Positions 15,798 through 23,418 of a stretch of 51,892 bases of DNA are shown one piece after another. The stretch is from assembly GCA_016283745.1 (NCBI GenBank), contig JAEENM010000006.1, forward strand, positions 1 through 51,892. The letters run 5' to 3'. The stretch's first letter is position 1. Each line of letters starts with the position of its first letter. The DNA comes from Bacteroidales bacterium. GTDB taxonomy: Bacteria; Bacteroidota; Bacteroidia; Bacteroidales; P3. The notes under the pieces are model-generated. The model saw only the letters and a list, made by a program, of their open reading frames with translations. It was not told where the DNA came from and did no database searches. A program made the translations under genes and the position numbers.

Positions 15798-16988
15798 ATG
15801 ACCGACAAACAGTTGTATATCAATTTCGACGAGTACATACGTCAGGGCGAACCTGCCAAGCGCGAGGCGGCCTATGCTTGGAGTACGGCCATAGGCCTGC
15901 AGGCTGTGGACGGACTTAAAACATCTGATTATCTTAACCAACTGGCACAGCGCAATATCGAAGGCGAAATATCTATCGACGAGGTTGACCGCCTGCTGAA
16001 CAGCTACTACGAAAGCAAGGTTAGACGCGACACCAACGACAACGATAAAGAGGAAGCCGACAAAGCATCTAAAAACATTAAGCGGATACTCTCGTCCAAG
16101 ACATTCGATTTCTCTACAAAAGGCTATATTTCAGTACATCGTCGTATTTTCGAAGGAGTGCTTAAGCATGCAGGCGAATTGCGTAAATACGACATCGTAA
16201 AACGCGAGTGGGTACTGGAAGGCGACACGGTGAGCTATCTCAACTGGGAGGATTTGCACCGTGCCATCGACCACGACATTGAGCAGGAACGTAACTTCAG
16301 TTACAAGGGTATCGGCAATGATGAGCTGGTGGCTCATGTAGCCAAGTTTGTCTCTGGCATGTGGCAGATTCATGCCTTCGGTGAAGGAAATACACGTGCC
16401 ACGGCCGTATTTGCCATACAGTATTTGCGGTCGATGGGTTTTGATGTTGAGAACGACCTTTTTGCCAAACACTCGTGGTATTTCCGCAATGCCCTTGTAA
16501 GAGCCAACTATAAAAATGTCAAAAAGGGTATCGACTACAGTCCGGTTTATCTTGAACGTTTCTTCCGCAATTTGCTTTTGGGCGAACAATGGGATCTGCG
16601 CAACCGCTATCTGCATATCAACCCACCGGCAGAATGGAAAGAGCAGCCCAATCTAGCCACAAGCACCCCACAAGCACCCCACAAGCACCCCACAAGCACC
16701 CCACAAGTACAGGACAAGTTACACAATGAGAATCCAAATATTAAAAAATTGATTCTAGCGGTTGGTAAAAAGGAATTGTCCGTAAAAGAAATAATGGACG
16801 TTCTTGGACTTAAAGATAGAAAAAATGTTTTGAACCTCTATCTTAATCCTGCTATAACGGATGGCTATTTGCGCCTGCTGTACCCCCAAACCCCCCGCCA
16901 TCCGCGCCAGAAATATCTGCTTACCACCGAGGGACAAACGCTTTATAAAGCAATAATTTCCCCCGAAAACTCCTCAAAAACTCAATGA
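15798..16988 (+). CDS. Fic family protein with C-terminal winged-helix segment
   Basis: Fic enzymes transfer AMP or another phosphate-containing group to target proteins. The N-terminus (KREAAYAWSTAIGLQAVDGLKTSDYL, then RNIEGEISIDEV) resembles the VbhA-type inhibitory antitoxin helix fused in cis, although the S/TxxxE/DG element is altered. The catalytic Fic motif is HAFGEGNTRAT, with His192 and the GNTR variant of HPFxxGNxR common in Bacteroidota. Residues near 280-310 are encoded by an 11-bp tandem repeat, giving Thr/Pro/His-rich sequence. The last 75 residues (SVKEIMDVLGLKDRKNVLNLYL) look like a winged helix. The ATG at 15798 is chosen; the track start at 15774 is a TTG inside the promoter. 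Confidence 0.9.
   Translation: MTDKQLYINFDEYIRQGEPAKREAAYAWSTAIGLQAVDGLKTSDYLNQLAQRNIEGEISIDEVDRLLNSYYESKVRRDTNDNDKEEADKASKNIKRILSSKTFDFSTKGYISVHRRIFEGVLKHAGELRKYDIVKREWVLEGDTVSYLNWEDLHRAIDHDIEQERNFSYKGIGNDELVAHVAKFVSGMWQIHAFGEGNTRATAVFAIQYLRSMGFDVENDLFAKHSWYFRNALVRANYKNVKKGIDYSPVYLERFFRNLLLGEQWDLRNRYLHINPPAEWKEQPNLATSTPQAPHKHPTSTPQVQDKLHNENPNIKKLILAVGKKELSVKEIMDVLGLKDRKNVLNLYLNPAITDGYLRLLYPQTPRHPRQKYLLTTEGQTLYKAIISPENSSKTQ
16657..16711 (+). repeat. 11-bp tandem repeat inside the Fic gene
   Basis: Four perfect CCACAAGCACC units occupy 16657-16700 and a fifth, CCACAAGTACA, is degenerate. Because 11 is not a multiple of three, successive copies are read in different frames, and gain or loss of one unit would shift the reading frame before the winged-helix segment. 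Confidence 0.95.
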
Positions 16989-17079
16989 AAATAACCGAAA
17001 AACGTCCTTTTTGCCGAGTGTACGGCACTAAAACACAATGTTTTGCGATGGTGCGAAAATAGGTTTCGTGGTGTTTTCG

Positions 17080-17087
17080 TATCTTTG
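17080..17087 (+). promoter_or_regulatory. -7 element for the retropepsin-like gene
   Basis: TATCTTTG precedes the chosen start by about 28 bases. The -33 element is not clear. Confidence 0.5.
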
Positions 17088-17114
17088 CAGCGTAAAACGG
17101 AAGTGAAACCAAAA

Positions 17115-17537
17115 ATGAGAACAATGAAAAAGATTAAAGAGTATTTCCAAGAAAGATTCGAACAGGTGAGAGTGCCAGTAATATCGTTTGAACACAACGA
17201 CATGACGCTGAACTTTCTTATAGACACCGGCTCCGACTGCTCGTTTATACGAAGCGAGATTGTTAGCAAACTCGATGTAATAAAACGCATTGATAGTGAC
17301 AATGTAATACAGACCGCAAATGGAGAAGCAAAAGGCGGCGGCAAAGTTTTTATTGAGATGAGGCGCGGCAGATGCAAGGTGCAACAGCTGTTCATTATAC
17401 ACGATGGCGTTAGAATATGGGACAACGACACGTTGGAGAACGGAGAGTTTATGCTTCACGGTATCTTGGGATGTAATTTCCTGAGAAAGCACAATTTCAA
17501 AATCAACTTTAAGACAATGAAAATGTGTGGGGCGTAA
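17115..17537 (+). CDS. Retropepsin-like aspartic protease domain protein
   Basis: A 140-residue single-domain protein. The active-site motif FLIDTGSDCSFI (Asp37-Thr-Gly-Ser) and the downstream HGILGCNFLRKH, which matches the hydrophobic-hydrophobic-Gly flap-end motif, place it in clan AA retropepsin-like proteins, which act as homodimers. No signal peptide or second domain is seen, so it would be cytoplasmic. The track start at 17043 is a TTG upstream of the -7 promoter element; ATG at 17115 or 17124 is more likely. It is the first gene of the AT-rich block. Catalytic activity and substrates are unknown. Confidence 0.8.
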   Translation: MRTMKKIKEYFQERFEQVRVPVISFEHNDMTLNFLIDTGSDCSFIRSEIVSKLDVIKRIDSDNVIQTANGEAKGGGKVFIEMRRGRCKVQQLFIIHDGVRIWDNDTLENGEFMLHGILGCNFLRKHNFKINFKTMKMCGA

Positions 17538-17587
17538 AATGTGAGGTAGTATAGATTAAAACTATCAATTATTTCGAAAAAAAAACG

Positions 17588-17595
17588 TATATTTA
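17588..17595 (+). promoter_or_regulatory. -7-like element before the WG-repeat-like gene
   Basis: TATATTTA lies 43 bases before the start codon and resembles the -7 consensus with its final G changed to A. The -33 part is not evident. Confidence 0.4.
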
Positions 17596-17637
17596 CAAAA
17601 CGAGAAAACAAGTATAAACAGAAAACTTAATTGAACG

Positions 17638-18195
17638 ATGAAAATAATATCTGAAAAACAGTACGGTAACGTAAAGGTGGTTAAAAACTCTGATTGGAAG
17701 TGGGCGGTGACAGATCTTGAAGGCAATGAAATTGTGCCTTTTGGAAAATATGATTGGATTTATGGTTTTGACCATGGCTTGGCGAGAGTTAGGATTGGAA
17801 AACGCAAGTCAGAACCTGTGATAATTAATGGTCATATTGATATTTTCAGTTTGGGTAAGGTTTATGGAAAGGGTGCGCCAATTAGTAAGGACACAGGGGA
17901 AAAGTATGGTATAATAAATGAAAAAGGAGTTGAGGTTGTACCTGTGGAATACGACGATATTTGGAATTTTATTGGGAAAGAATGGAAATGGGTTACTGCC
18001 GACAAAGATGGGGAGAGAACTAGTATTGATTTTTGTTTGCTTGATGGCTGGCACGACATTGGAGATAACAATAATGAGTGCGATTATAATGAGCGTGATT
18101 ACGACTATGATTATCAGGATAGAATGAGAGACATTGTTGATTCGTATGACGATGCTTTTGATGGAGATCCTGAAGCATATTGGAATATTGACTAA
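17638..18195 (+). CDS. WG-repeat-like protein
   Basis: A 185-residue soluble protein. Two or three segments follow the WG-repeat pattern of hydrophobic-xD-xx-Gly-xEhVPxxYDxhxxF: WAVTDLEGNEIVPFGKYDWIYGF and YGIINEKGVEVVPVEYDDIWNF. These repeats form beta-rich modules of unknown binding role. The C-terminal 50 residues are strongly acidic and Asp/Tyr-rich (CDYNERDYDYDYQDRMRD). No signal peptide is visible. It is AT-rich like its neighbours and lies 70 bases before the methyltransferase-kinase gene, which has its own -7 box. Its link to that gene is only positional. Confidence 0.7.
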   Translation: MKIISEKQYGNVKVVKNSDWKWAVTDLEGNEIVPFGKYDWIYGFDHGLARVRIGKRKSEPVIINGHIDIFSLGKVYGKGAPISKDTGEKYGIINEKGVEVVPVEYDDIWNFIGKEWKWVTADKDGERTSIDFCLLDGWHDIGDNNNECDYNERDYDYDYQDRMRDIVDSYDDAFDGDPEAYWNID

Positions 18196-18201
18196 AACCC
18201 A

Positions 18202-18231
18202 ACGTTAATAACGAAAAAAATCGTATATTTG
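18202..18231 (+). promoter_or_regulatory. Promoter for the methyltransferase-kinase/receiver operon
   Basis: TATATTTG at 18224-18231 is a consensus -7 element with a weak GTTAA near -33. The TTG of this box at 18229 was used as start codon by the ORF track. Confidence 0.65.
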
Positions 18232-18264
18232 CAAAACAGAAATAGAGAAATAAAATTTGAGACT

Positions 18265-20823
18265 ATGGAAAACAACAACAATATGTCGGCATGGAATTTT
18301 AATGATAATTATAGAGATTTGATGGGCTTAATACCATCGTCTTTTCATGGTAGATTAATTAAGAATGATAAAGAAGTTGCTTTGCTTATTGCTACTCTTT
18401 ATTATTTGAGGCAAGAGGGCGCTTTAAAAATTGTCAAGAATTCAGAGGTTGATAAAAATAATGAATTTGTAGTTGTGTGTTATGACCAAAATGACGACTT
18501 GTGGTGTGTATGTTGCGATAAAGAAGCGTTATTTGAAATACCTGATGAGTGTTTGACGAAATTGGTTTTGGATTCATTGAAATCATTTCAAGAAGAAGCA
18601 CAAGAACCTCAATACGTTTTGTCTTTCGTTGACGCATTGATTGAGCAGAAGTTTGAACCAGGCGAACTGCTTTCTTTGTTGGATAGGTATATTGACGAAA
18701 TGATTTCTTTTAGAAGGGGAGAGTTTAGTCAGCCACACGAAATTTCATTGTTGCTCTCACATTTGATTGAAAAGGATGTTCATACTGTTTTTGATCCATT
18801 TGGTGGTTTTATGGATTTCGCCACAACTATGCCGGATAAACATTTCGTGTCTTATGAAACAAGTGAATTTGTAAGGAATATAGCAGTCTTTCGCTTGGCC
18901 CTGGCTGGCATTATAAGCCAGACTAGATTGAGTAACGAAAGTGCAGAGAATTGGACAAAAGAAAAATATGATGCTATTGTTACAATGCCTCCATTCAGAG
19001 CCCAGCTGACAATGAGAGATGAATGGTTTCTGACTCAAGACTATAGCAATGCGGAAGAAGTTGTTTTGTCCCGTTTTGAAAACACTACAAATGAGAATGG
19101 ACAACTAGTTATGGTTGTGCCTCTCTCAGCTTTGAACCAATATACGACCCGACGTTACCGAGAAAACTTAACTAAGAATAATTGGCTAGATAAGGTAATC
19201 TTGCTGCCTAGAGACATTTATACTTATACAAGAGTGTCAACAGCAATTATAGTTTTAAAGAAAAACAGACAGAAAGATGCCCCGATTCGGTTTGTTGACG
19301 CTTCTTCTTGTGTTAAAGAATCTGATAGGAGAAATCATTGTGGACAACTTGATTTGAGTGCGGTTTTAAATTATTTGTCTGAGCCTGAGGATGGTAGTCG
19401 TTCGTTAGACGTTTGTCGTTCGGAGATATTATCTCATGATGCATCATGGCTTGTTGGCTGGTATTTATATCTGCGAAATGAGAGTGGTAGCTATAGAGAA
19501 GGTGCTGTACCGGTTCCTTTTAGTGATGTTTTGGAGAGGGCACGTGGAACAAGATTTGACGAAACGACTGGACGAGTGATAACAGTGAGTGATCTTTCTA
19601 AAGCAGACATTTCGAATTATAATTGTTTGTTGGATGAAATTTCGATGTCAAATAATTTGGAACACACCAAAAAACTGACAGAACCAGTGTTGTTAATATC
19701 TTCTAATAACGTCTCTTTCCCTGTTTTTTGCAAAGCGTCACAAGAAATGCCGATATATGTAAAGCCTAATGTTTCAGCATATATCATAAAAGATGCGACT
19801 GTTAATATTGGATATCTTTGTGTGGAACTGTATGATAGGCTAAATTTTTTAAATAAATACGTTTCGTTTAATTCTTTAAATAGGCTTTATGAAAAAATCA
19901 ATATTTCAATACCTTCACTGTCAGAGCAAAAGAATTTGTTTGAAGAGGCTAAAAATATAGCAGTAGAAGGGATTGTAAAAGCACATGGTCTTCAAAATAT
20001 TATACGTGAATTAGTTGCAGATAATAAAAAGCAGTTTAGGGCTAGAAAACATTCATTGATGCAAAACTCTGTGTCGTTGGCTGCCGACTGGCAAGATTTG
20101 AAAGAGTACTTGTTGGGTAATGATGGAAAATTTGATGTAGATGATACTATCGGGATACTGAATCCGCTAAAAATCAGCGAAATTATTGATTCTATTTCCG
20201 AAAATATCGAGATTATGGAGAAAAAGATTAATAAACTGACTGATGAGGATATAGATTGGGGGCAGGCAGAGGAAATAGATTTGCGGGATTTTATCAATAA
20301 ATATATCAAAGGCCACCAGACAACTAGATATAGGTTTGAGTTTGAGCCAGAACGAAATGAAATTTTGAAGACGAAAGTCCTTATGAATTCCGAAGAAAGC
20401 AAAGTCGCTGTTGTGCTTATTTCTAAGAAGGCTTTGCTTCAAGTGTTCGACAACATCGTGTCGAATGCGAGAGACCATGGCTTTGTTTTTGATGACAATC
20501 GGATCGTCGATTATGCTGTCAAGTTTGACATTACTTATAATTTTGACTGCATCGTGTTGGAGATATCAAATAATGGAAAGGCACTTAGTGATGGCGTTGA
20601 TAGCGATTACATCAAAACTAATGGCAGTAGTACCAAATTGAATGTAATGGGAGAAAATATTAAAGCGGCGCATTCTGGTTTTGGAGGGTATGAAACTGAC
20701 ACCATATTGAAAAAGTATAACGCAACTATGGAGGTGATTTCAAACCCTGATGCCATGTATACTGTGACTTATCGGATTGTCTTCAAAGACACCAACGTTA
20801 GTGGTGATGTGTCGGATTATTAA
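18265..20823 (+). CDS. HsdM-like methyltransferase, HsdS-like TRD and histidine-kinase-like ATPase fusion
   Basis: An 852-residue soluble protein of unusual architecture. Residues about 120-400 follow the N6-adenine methyltransferase of type I systems: a helical lead with SQPHEISLLLSHL, motif I FDPFGGFMDFA (176-186, shortened from DPxCGSGGFL) and motif IV TMPPF (240-244) where NPPF is expected. Residues about 413-565 look like one HsdS target-recognition half (VPFSDVLERARG...ITVSDLS...ISIPSLSEQ). A helical part with KHSLMQNSVSLAADWQDL (His596) resembles a dimerisation/phosphoacceptor helix. The GHKL domain has an N box QVFDNIVSNARDHG (726-739), a weakened G1 box SNNGKA and G2-like GFGGY (805-809). 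The start is ATG 18265, after the promoter. It probably senses DNA or methylation state and signals to the next gene product. Confidence 0.8.
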   Translation: MENNNNMSAWNFNDNYRDLMGLIPSSFHGRLIKNDKEVALLIATLYYLRQEGALKIVKNSEVDKNNEFVVVCYDQNDDLWCVCCDKEALFEIPDECLTKLVLDSLKSFQEEAQEPQYVLSFVDALIEQKFEPGELLSLLDRYIDEMISFRRGEFSQPHEISLLLSHLIEKDVHTVFDPFGGFMDFATTMPDKHFVSYETSEFVRNIAVFRLALAGIISQTRLSNESAENWTKEKYDAIVTMPPFRAQLTMRDEWFLTQDYSNAEEVVLSRFENTTNENGQLVMVVPLSALNQYTTRRYRENLTKNNWLDKVILLPRDIYTYTRVSTAIIVLKKNRQKDAPIRFVDASSCVKESDRRNHCGQLDLSAVLNYLSEPEDGSRSLDVCRSEILSHDASWLVGWYLYLRNESGSYREGAVPVPFSDVLERARGTRFDETTGRVITVSDLSKADISNYNCLLDEISMSNNLEHTKKLTEPVLLISSNNVSFPVFCKASQEMPIYVKPNVSAYIIKDATVNIGYLCVELYDRLNFLNKYVSFNSLNRLYEKINISIPSLSEQKNLFEEAKNIAVEGIVKAHGLQNIIRELVADNKKQFRARKHSLMQNSVSLAADWQDLKEYLLGNDGKFDVDDTIGILNPLKISEIIDSISENIEIMEKKINKLTDEDIDWGQAEEIDLRDFINKYIKGHQTTRYRFEFEPERNEILKTKVLMNSEESKVAVVLISKKALLQVFDNIVSNARDHGFVFDDNRIVDYAVKFDITYNFDCIVLEISNNGKALSDGVDSDYIKTNGSSTKLNVMGENIKAAHSGFGGYETDTILKKYNATMEVISNPDAMYTVTYRIVFKDTNVSGDVSDY

Positions 20824-20861
20824 GATGGTAAAATTTTAAATACACGAAAAGTAATATAGAT

Positions 20862-21911
20862 ATGAGCGAGAACAAAGATTTCTATAAGGTTTTGTGGGTT
20901 GAAGACGACCCCAAGGTAACTAGGTCTATTCCTAGAAGAGCAGAAAAACATTTTCTTGCACTAAGACCGTTTCCGTGTTGGGATGATGCCCAGATGGAAT
21001 TGGAGAAAGATTTTGATTCATGGGATGCCATTATTTTGGACGCTAAATGCAGACATCATAGAGGTAGCAAAGATGAAGCAAAAGAGTTTCTTCGAGAAGC
21101 ATTGTCTGAGATTAAGGCTATATGTCGGGAAAAAGGACGACAATTGAGTTGGTATGTTCTTACAGGAGAAGGAGGTGCTGATGCGGAATCAATCAACGAG
21201 CTTATTACCGATGAACGCATGAAATGGGATGCGGATTGGACAATTCAGACGGGAAAGAAATTTTATAGTAAAACTATAGAAGATATGGAAATCCTGTTTA
21301 TGCGAGTTAAGCACCATGTTAACCAATCGGAGAGGACACAGATAAAAACGAAGCTTTATTGCGAAGTTTTTGATGCGATGAGCTATTGCAAAATTGCCAC
21401 TTCGGAGATTGATTTAATGGTGGATTTGTTGCTTAATGTTCACAACAATGCGGATGGTATAAAGGCTAATTCTATCATGTGGGAAGCGAGGACGGTGCTT
21501 GAAGGCATTTTTAGAACCATGATTGAGGAGTGGGGAATGCTGCCAGTAGAGTTTATCAAGAACAGCAAGAAAGACCAAATCAATCTTACTTGGTCTTATC
21601 TGCTTCTTTCGGGCGTCACCGTGAATGCCGATACTAAGTTGTTTACATATAACCAGCGTGTAATAACAGATGTAATGAAGTACCAGATTCAAAACATCAT
21701 TGAATATACTGGAGAGTTTATTCATACTAGCAGTTCCAAAAAGCAGAACAACAAGACGGATGTAAAAGACTATCAGAATGCTGTGAAGAATTCGGCTTAT
21801 TTGGTGTATGTTATGACAATGAGCCTTTGCAATGTGATTCTTTGGTTTAAGAATTACGTTATGGCTCATCCCAACTATGAGGACAATAAAAAAGATTGGA
21901 AAATAATCTAA
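20862..21911 (+). CDS. Receiver-domain protein with novel helical C-terminal domain
   Basis: A 349-residue protein. The N-terminal 145 residues follow a response-regulator receiver: VLWVEDDPKV supplies the acidic pair (Glu14, Asp15, Asp16), DAIILDAKC places the phosphoacceptor at Asp60, LTGEGG gives the conserved Thr and TGKKFYSK the late Lys. The Asp60 loop is extended (CRHHRGSKDEA). The C-terminal 190 residues are helical (YCEVFDAMSYCKIATSEIDLMVDLLLNV...WEARTVLEGIFRTMIEEWG...AYLVYVMTMSLCNVILWF) and match no output domain I recognise; no HTH is visible. The gene is 38 bases downstream of the kinase-like fusion with no -7 box between, so the two are an operon and likely partners. Confidence 0.8.
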   Translation: MSENKDFYKVLWVEDDPKVTRSIPRRAEKHFLALRPFPCWDDAQMELEKDFDSWDAIILDAKCRHHRGSKDEAKEFLREALSEIKAICREKGRQLSWYVLTGEGGADAESINELITDERMKWDADWTIQTGKKFYSKTIEDMEILFMRVKHHVNQSERTQIKTKLYCEVFDAMSYCKIATSEIDLMVDLLLNVHNNADGIKANSIMWEARTVLEGIFRTMIEEWGMLPVEFIKNSKKDQINLTWSYLLLSGVTVNADTKLFTYNQRVITDVMKYQIQNIIEYTGEFIHTSSSKKQNNKTDVKDYQNAVKNSAYLVYVMTMSLCNVILWFKNYVMAHPNYEDNKKDWKII

Positions 21912-22072
21912 TAATTAAGTGTGTATGTAACAAACTAAAACTTCTTATTCGCTTTTTGCACATCCACATCCCTTATTTTCTTACTCAACCTTCTTCCGCC
22001 ACTTTTATTTACCATCCCCGCTTCTATTCACAAACAAAAAAAACGACAACCACAACCCTCATTCACCTAAAA

Positions 22073-22108
22073 AACCAAACGAGCGACTGCAAGGTCGCTC
22101 GTTTGGTT
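22073..22108. terminator. Strong hairpin, probable bidirectional terminator
   Basis: AACCAAACGAGCGAC (22073-22087) pairs perfectly over 15 bp with GTCGCTCGTTTGGTT (22094-22108), with a six-base loop. It lies between the receiver gene and the convergent ilvE gene. The remainder of 21912-22220 is pyrimidine-rich low-complexity sequence with no gene. Confidence 0.75.
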
Positions 22109-22220
22109 CATTTATCAACTGTAAACTATATCAGTGATCTGTGAACAGTGAACTGTGATGAGGAACGGGGAGAATGATTGTTTAACTCCAAATTACTAAT
22201 TCCTCATTACTAATTCCGAA

Positions 22221-23237
22221 TTACTCAACAATCGTGTTCCAGTTGTGTTTGTCTTCGGCTTCGCCGAGCTGTATGGCGCGCAGTGCGTTGTACAGTTTTG
22301 TGCTCCACGGGCCGGGTTCTTTGCCGAACACGTAGCTCTTGCCGGTTTCGGGGTCGTCGAGACGCTCGATGGGGCTGATAACGGCTGCAGTACCGCAGGC
22401 GCCGGCTTCTTGGAAGGTGGAGAGCTCTTCAACGTCGATGGGACGGCGTTCCACTTTCATGCCCATATCTTCGGCCAGCTGCATCAGGCTCTTGTTGGTG
22501 ATGGAGGGCAGAATGGAGGTCGATTTCGGAGTGATGTAAGCTCCGTCCTTGATACCGAAGAAGTTGGCGGCACCGGCTTCGTCGACATATTTCTTTTCTT
22601 TTGCGTCGAGGTAGAACTCGCAAGCGTATTCACCGCCGTGGCAGGCTTCCACGTGAGCGCGCAGCGAAGCGGCGTAGTTACCGCCCACTTTATAAACGCC
22701 GGTTCCTAGGGGAGCGCTACGGTCGTATTTGCGGGTGATGACATAGGGGTTGGCTTTGAAACCGCCCTTGAAATAAGGTCCCACGGGGGTTACGAATATC
22801 AGGAACAGGTATTCGTCGGCGGGTTTCACACCCACGGTGATTCCGGTGCCTATCAGCAGGGGACGCAGGTACAGGCTGGCGCCGGTGCCGTAGGGAGGAA
22901 TGAAACGTTCGTTCAGTTTGATGACTTTTTTGCACATCTCCACGAATTTCTCTGTGCTCAGCTCGGGCATCATAATGCCGCGGCAGGTGCTCTGCAGACG
23001 TTCGGCGTTGGCCTCGGGACGGAACATGCGGATTTTGCCGTCTTTGCAGCGGTAGGCTTTCAGACCTTCGAAAGCTTCCTGACCGTAGTGCAGGCTCGAA
23101 GCAGCCATGTGGATGTTTACGTTTTCGTCGGACGAAACTTCAATCTCGCCCCATTCTCCGTTGCGGAAGTAGCAGCGGACGTTGTAATCGGTTTTTACGT
23201 AGCCGAAAGGTAGGCTACCCCAATCTATATTGTTCAT
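22221..23237 (-). CDS. ilvE: Branched-chain amino-acid aminotransferase
   Basis: PLP-dependent class IV aminotransferase that interconverts valine, leucine and isoleucine with their 2-oxo acids. The 338-residue length and motifs are those of the longer bacterial/eukaryotic-type BCAT group: SSLHYGQEAFEGLKAY, RMFRPEANAERLQ, SLYLRPLLIGT, GVYKVGGNYAAS with the PLP lysine Lys183, YVDEAGAANFFGI, and QEAGACGTAAVISPI. It is cytoplasmic. It is monocistronic with its own promoter and the shared terminator at 22073-22108. The start MNNIDWGSLPFGY matches the family N-terminus. Confidence 0.96.
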   Translation of the reverse strand: MNNIDWGSLPFGYVKTDYNVRCYFRNGEWGEIEVSSDENVNIHMAASSLHYGQEAFEGLKAYRCKDGKIRMFRPEANAERLQSTCRGIMMPELSTEKFVEMCKKVIKLNERFIPPYGTGASLYLRPLLIGTGITVGVKPADEYLFLIFVTPVGPYFKGGFKANPYVITRKYDRSAPLGTGVYKVGGNYAASLRAHVEACHGGEYACEFYLDAKEKKYVDEAGAANFFGIKDGAYITPKSTSILPSITNKSLMQLAEDMGMKVERRPIDVEELSTFQEAGACGTAAVISPIERLDDPETGKSYVFGKEPGPWSTKLYNALRAIQLGEAEDKHNWNTIVE

Positions 23238-23280
23238 ATTTAATGTTTTATGTTAGTTAATACGTTTATTTGCGTTTTAC

Positions 23281-23310
23281 GAAGATACACATTATTTTTA
23301 TATTTTCAAA
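23281..23310 (-). promoter_or_regulatory. ilvE: Promoter for ilvE
   Basis: On the minus strand TTTG near 23310-23307 and TATCTTCG at 23288-23281 give a -33/-7 pair with one mismatch, 44 bases before the start codon. Confidence 0.55.
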
Positions 23311-23418
23311 AAATACTTTTGTCAAAGCGTTTTTTTTGTAAAGTGATTAGTGATTCGTCTCTTGACCTTTGACCAACAATTAAACAACTAAACAATTAAA
23401 CATTTCAACTTTCAACTT

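Noticed and set aside
15798-16988. Two-gene Fic toxin-antitoxin pair
   Set aside because: No separate small antitoxin ORF precedes the Fic gene; the VbhA-like segment is fused at the N-terminus.
17043-17114. N-terminal extension of the retropepsin-like ORF
   Set aside because: It starts at a TTG upstream of a consensus -7 box, so it would not be transcribed from that promoter.
18265-21911. Ordinary type I restriction-modification locus
   Set aside because: No HsdR helicase-nuclease or second specificity half is present, catalytic motifs are altered, and the C-terminus is kinase-like; the standard label would be misleading.
21896-22144. 82-residue plus-strand ORF after the receiver gene
   Set aside because: It overlaps the receiver stop, runs through pyrimidine-rich low-complexity sequence and the terminator hairpin, and has no recognisable features.
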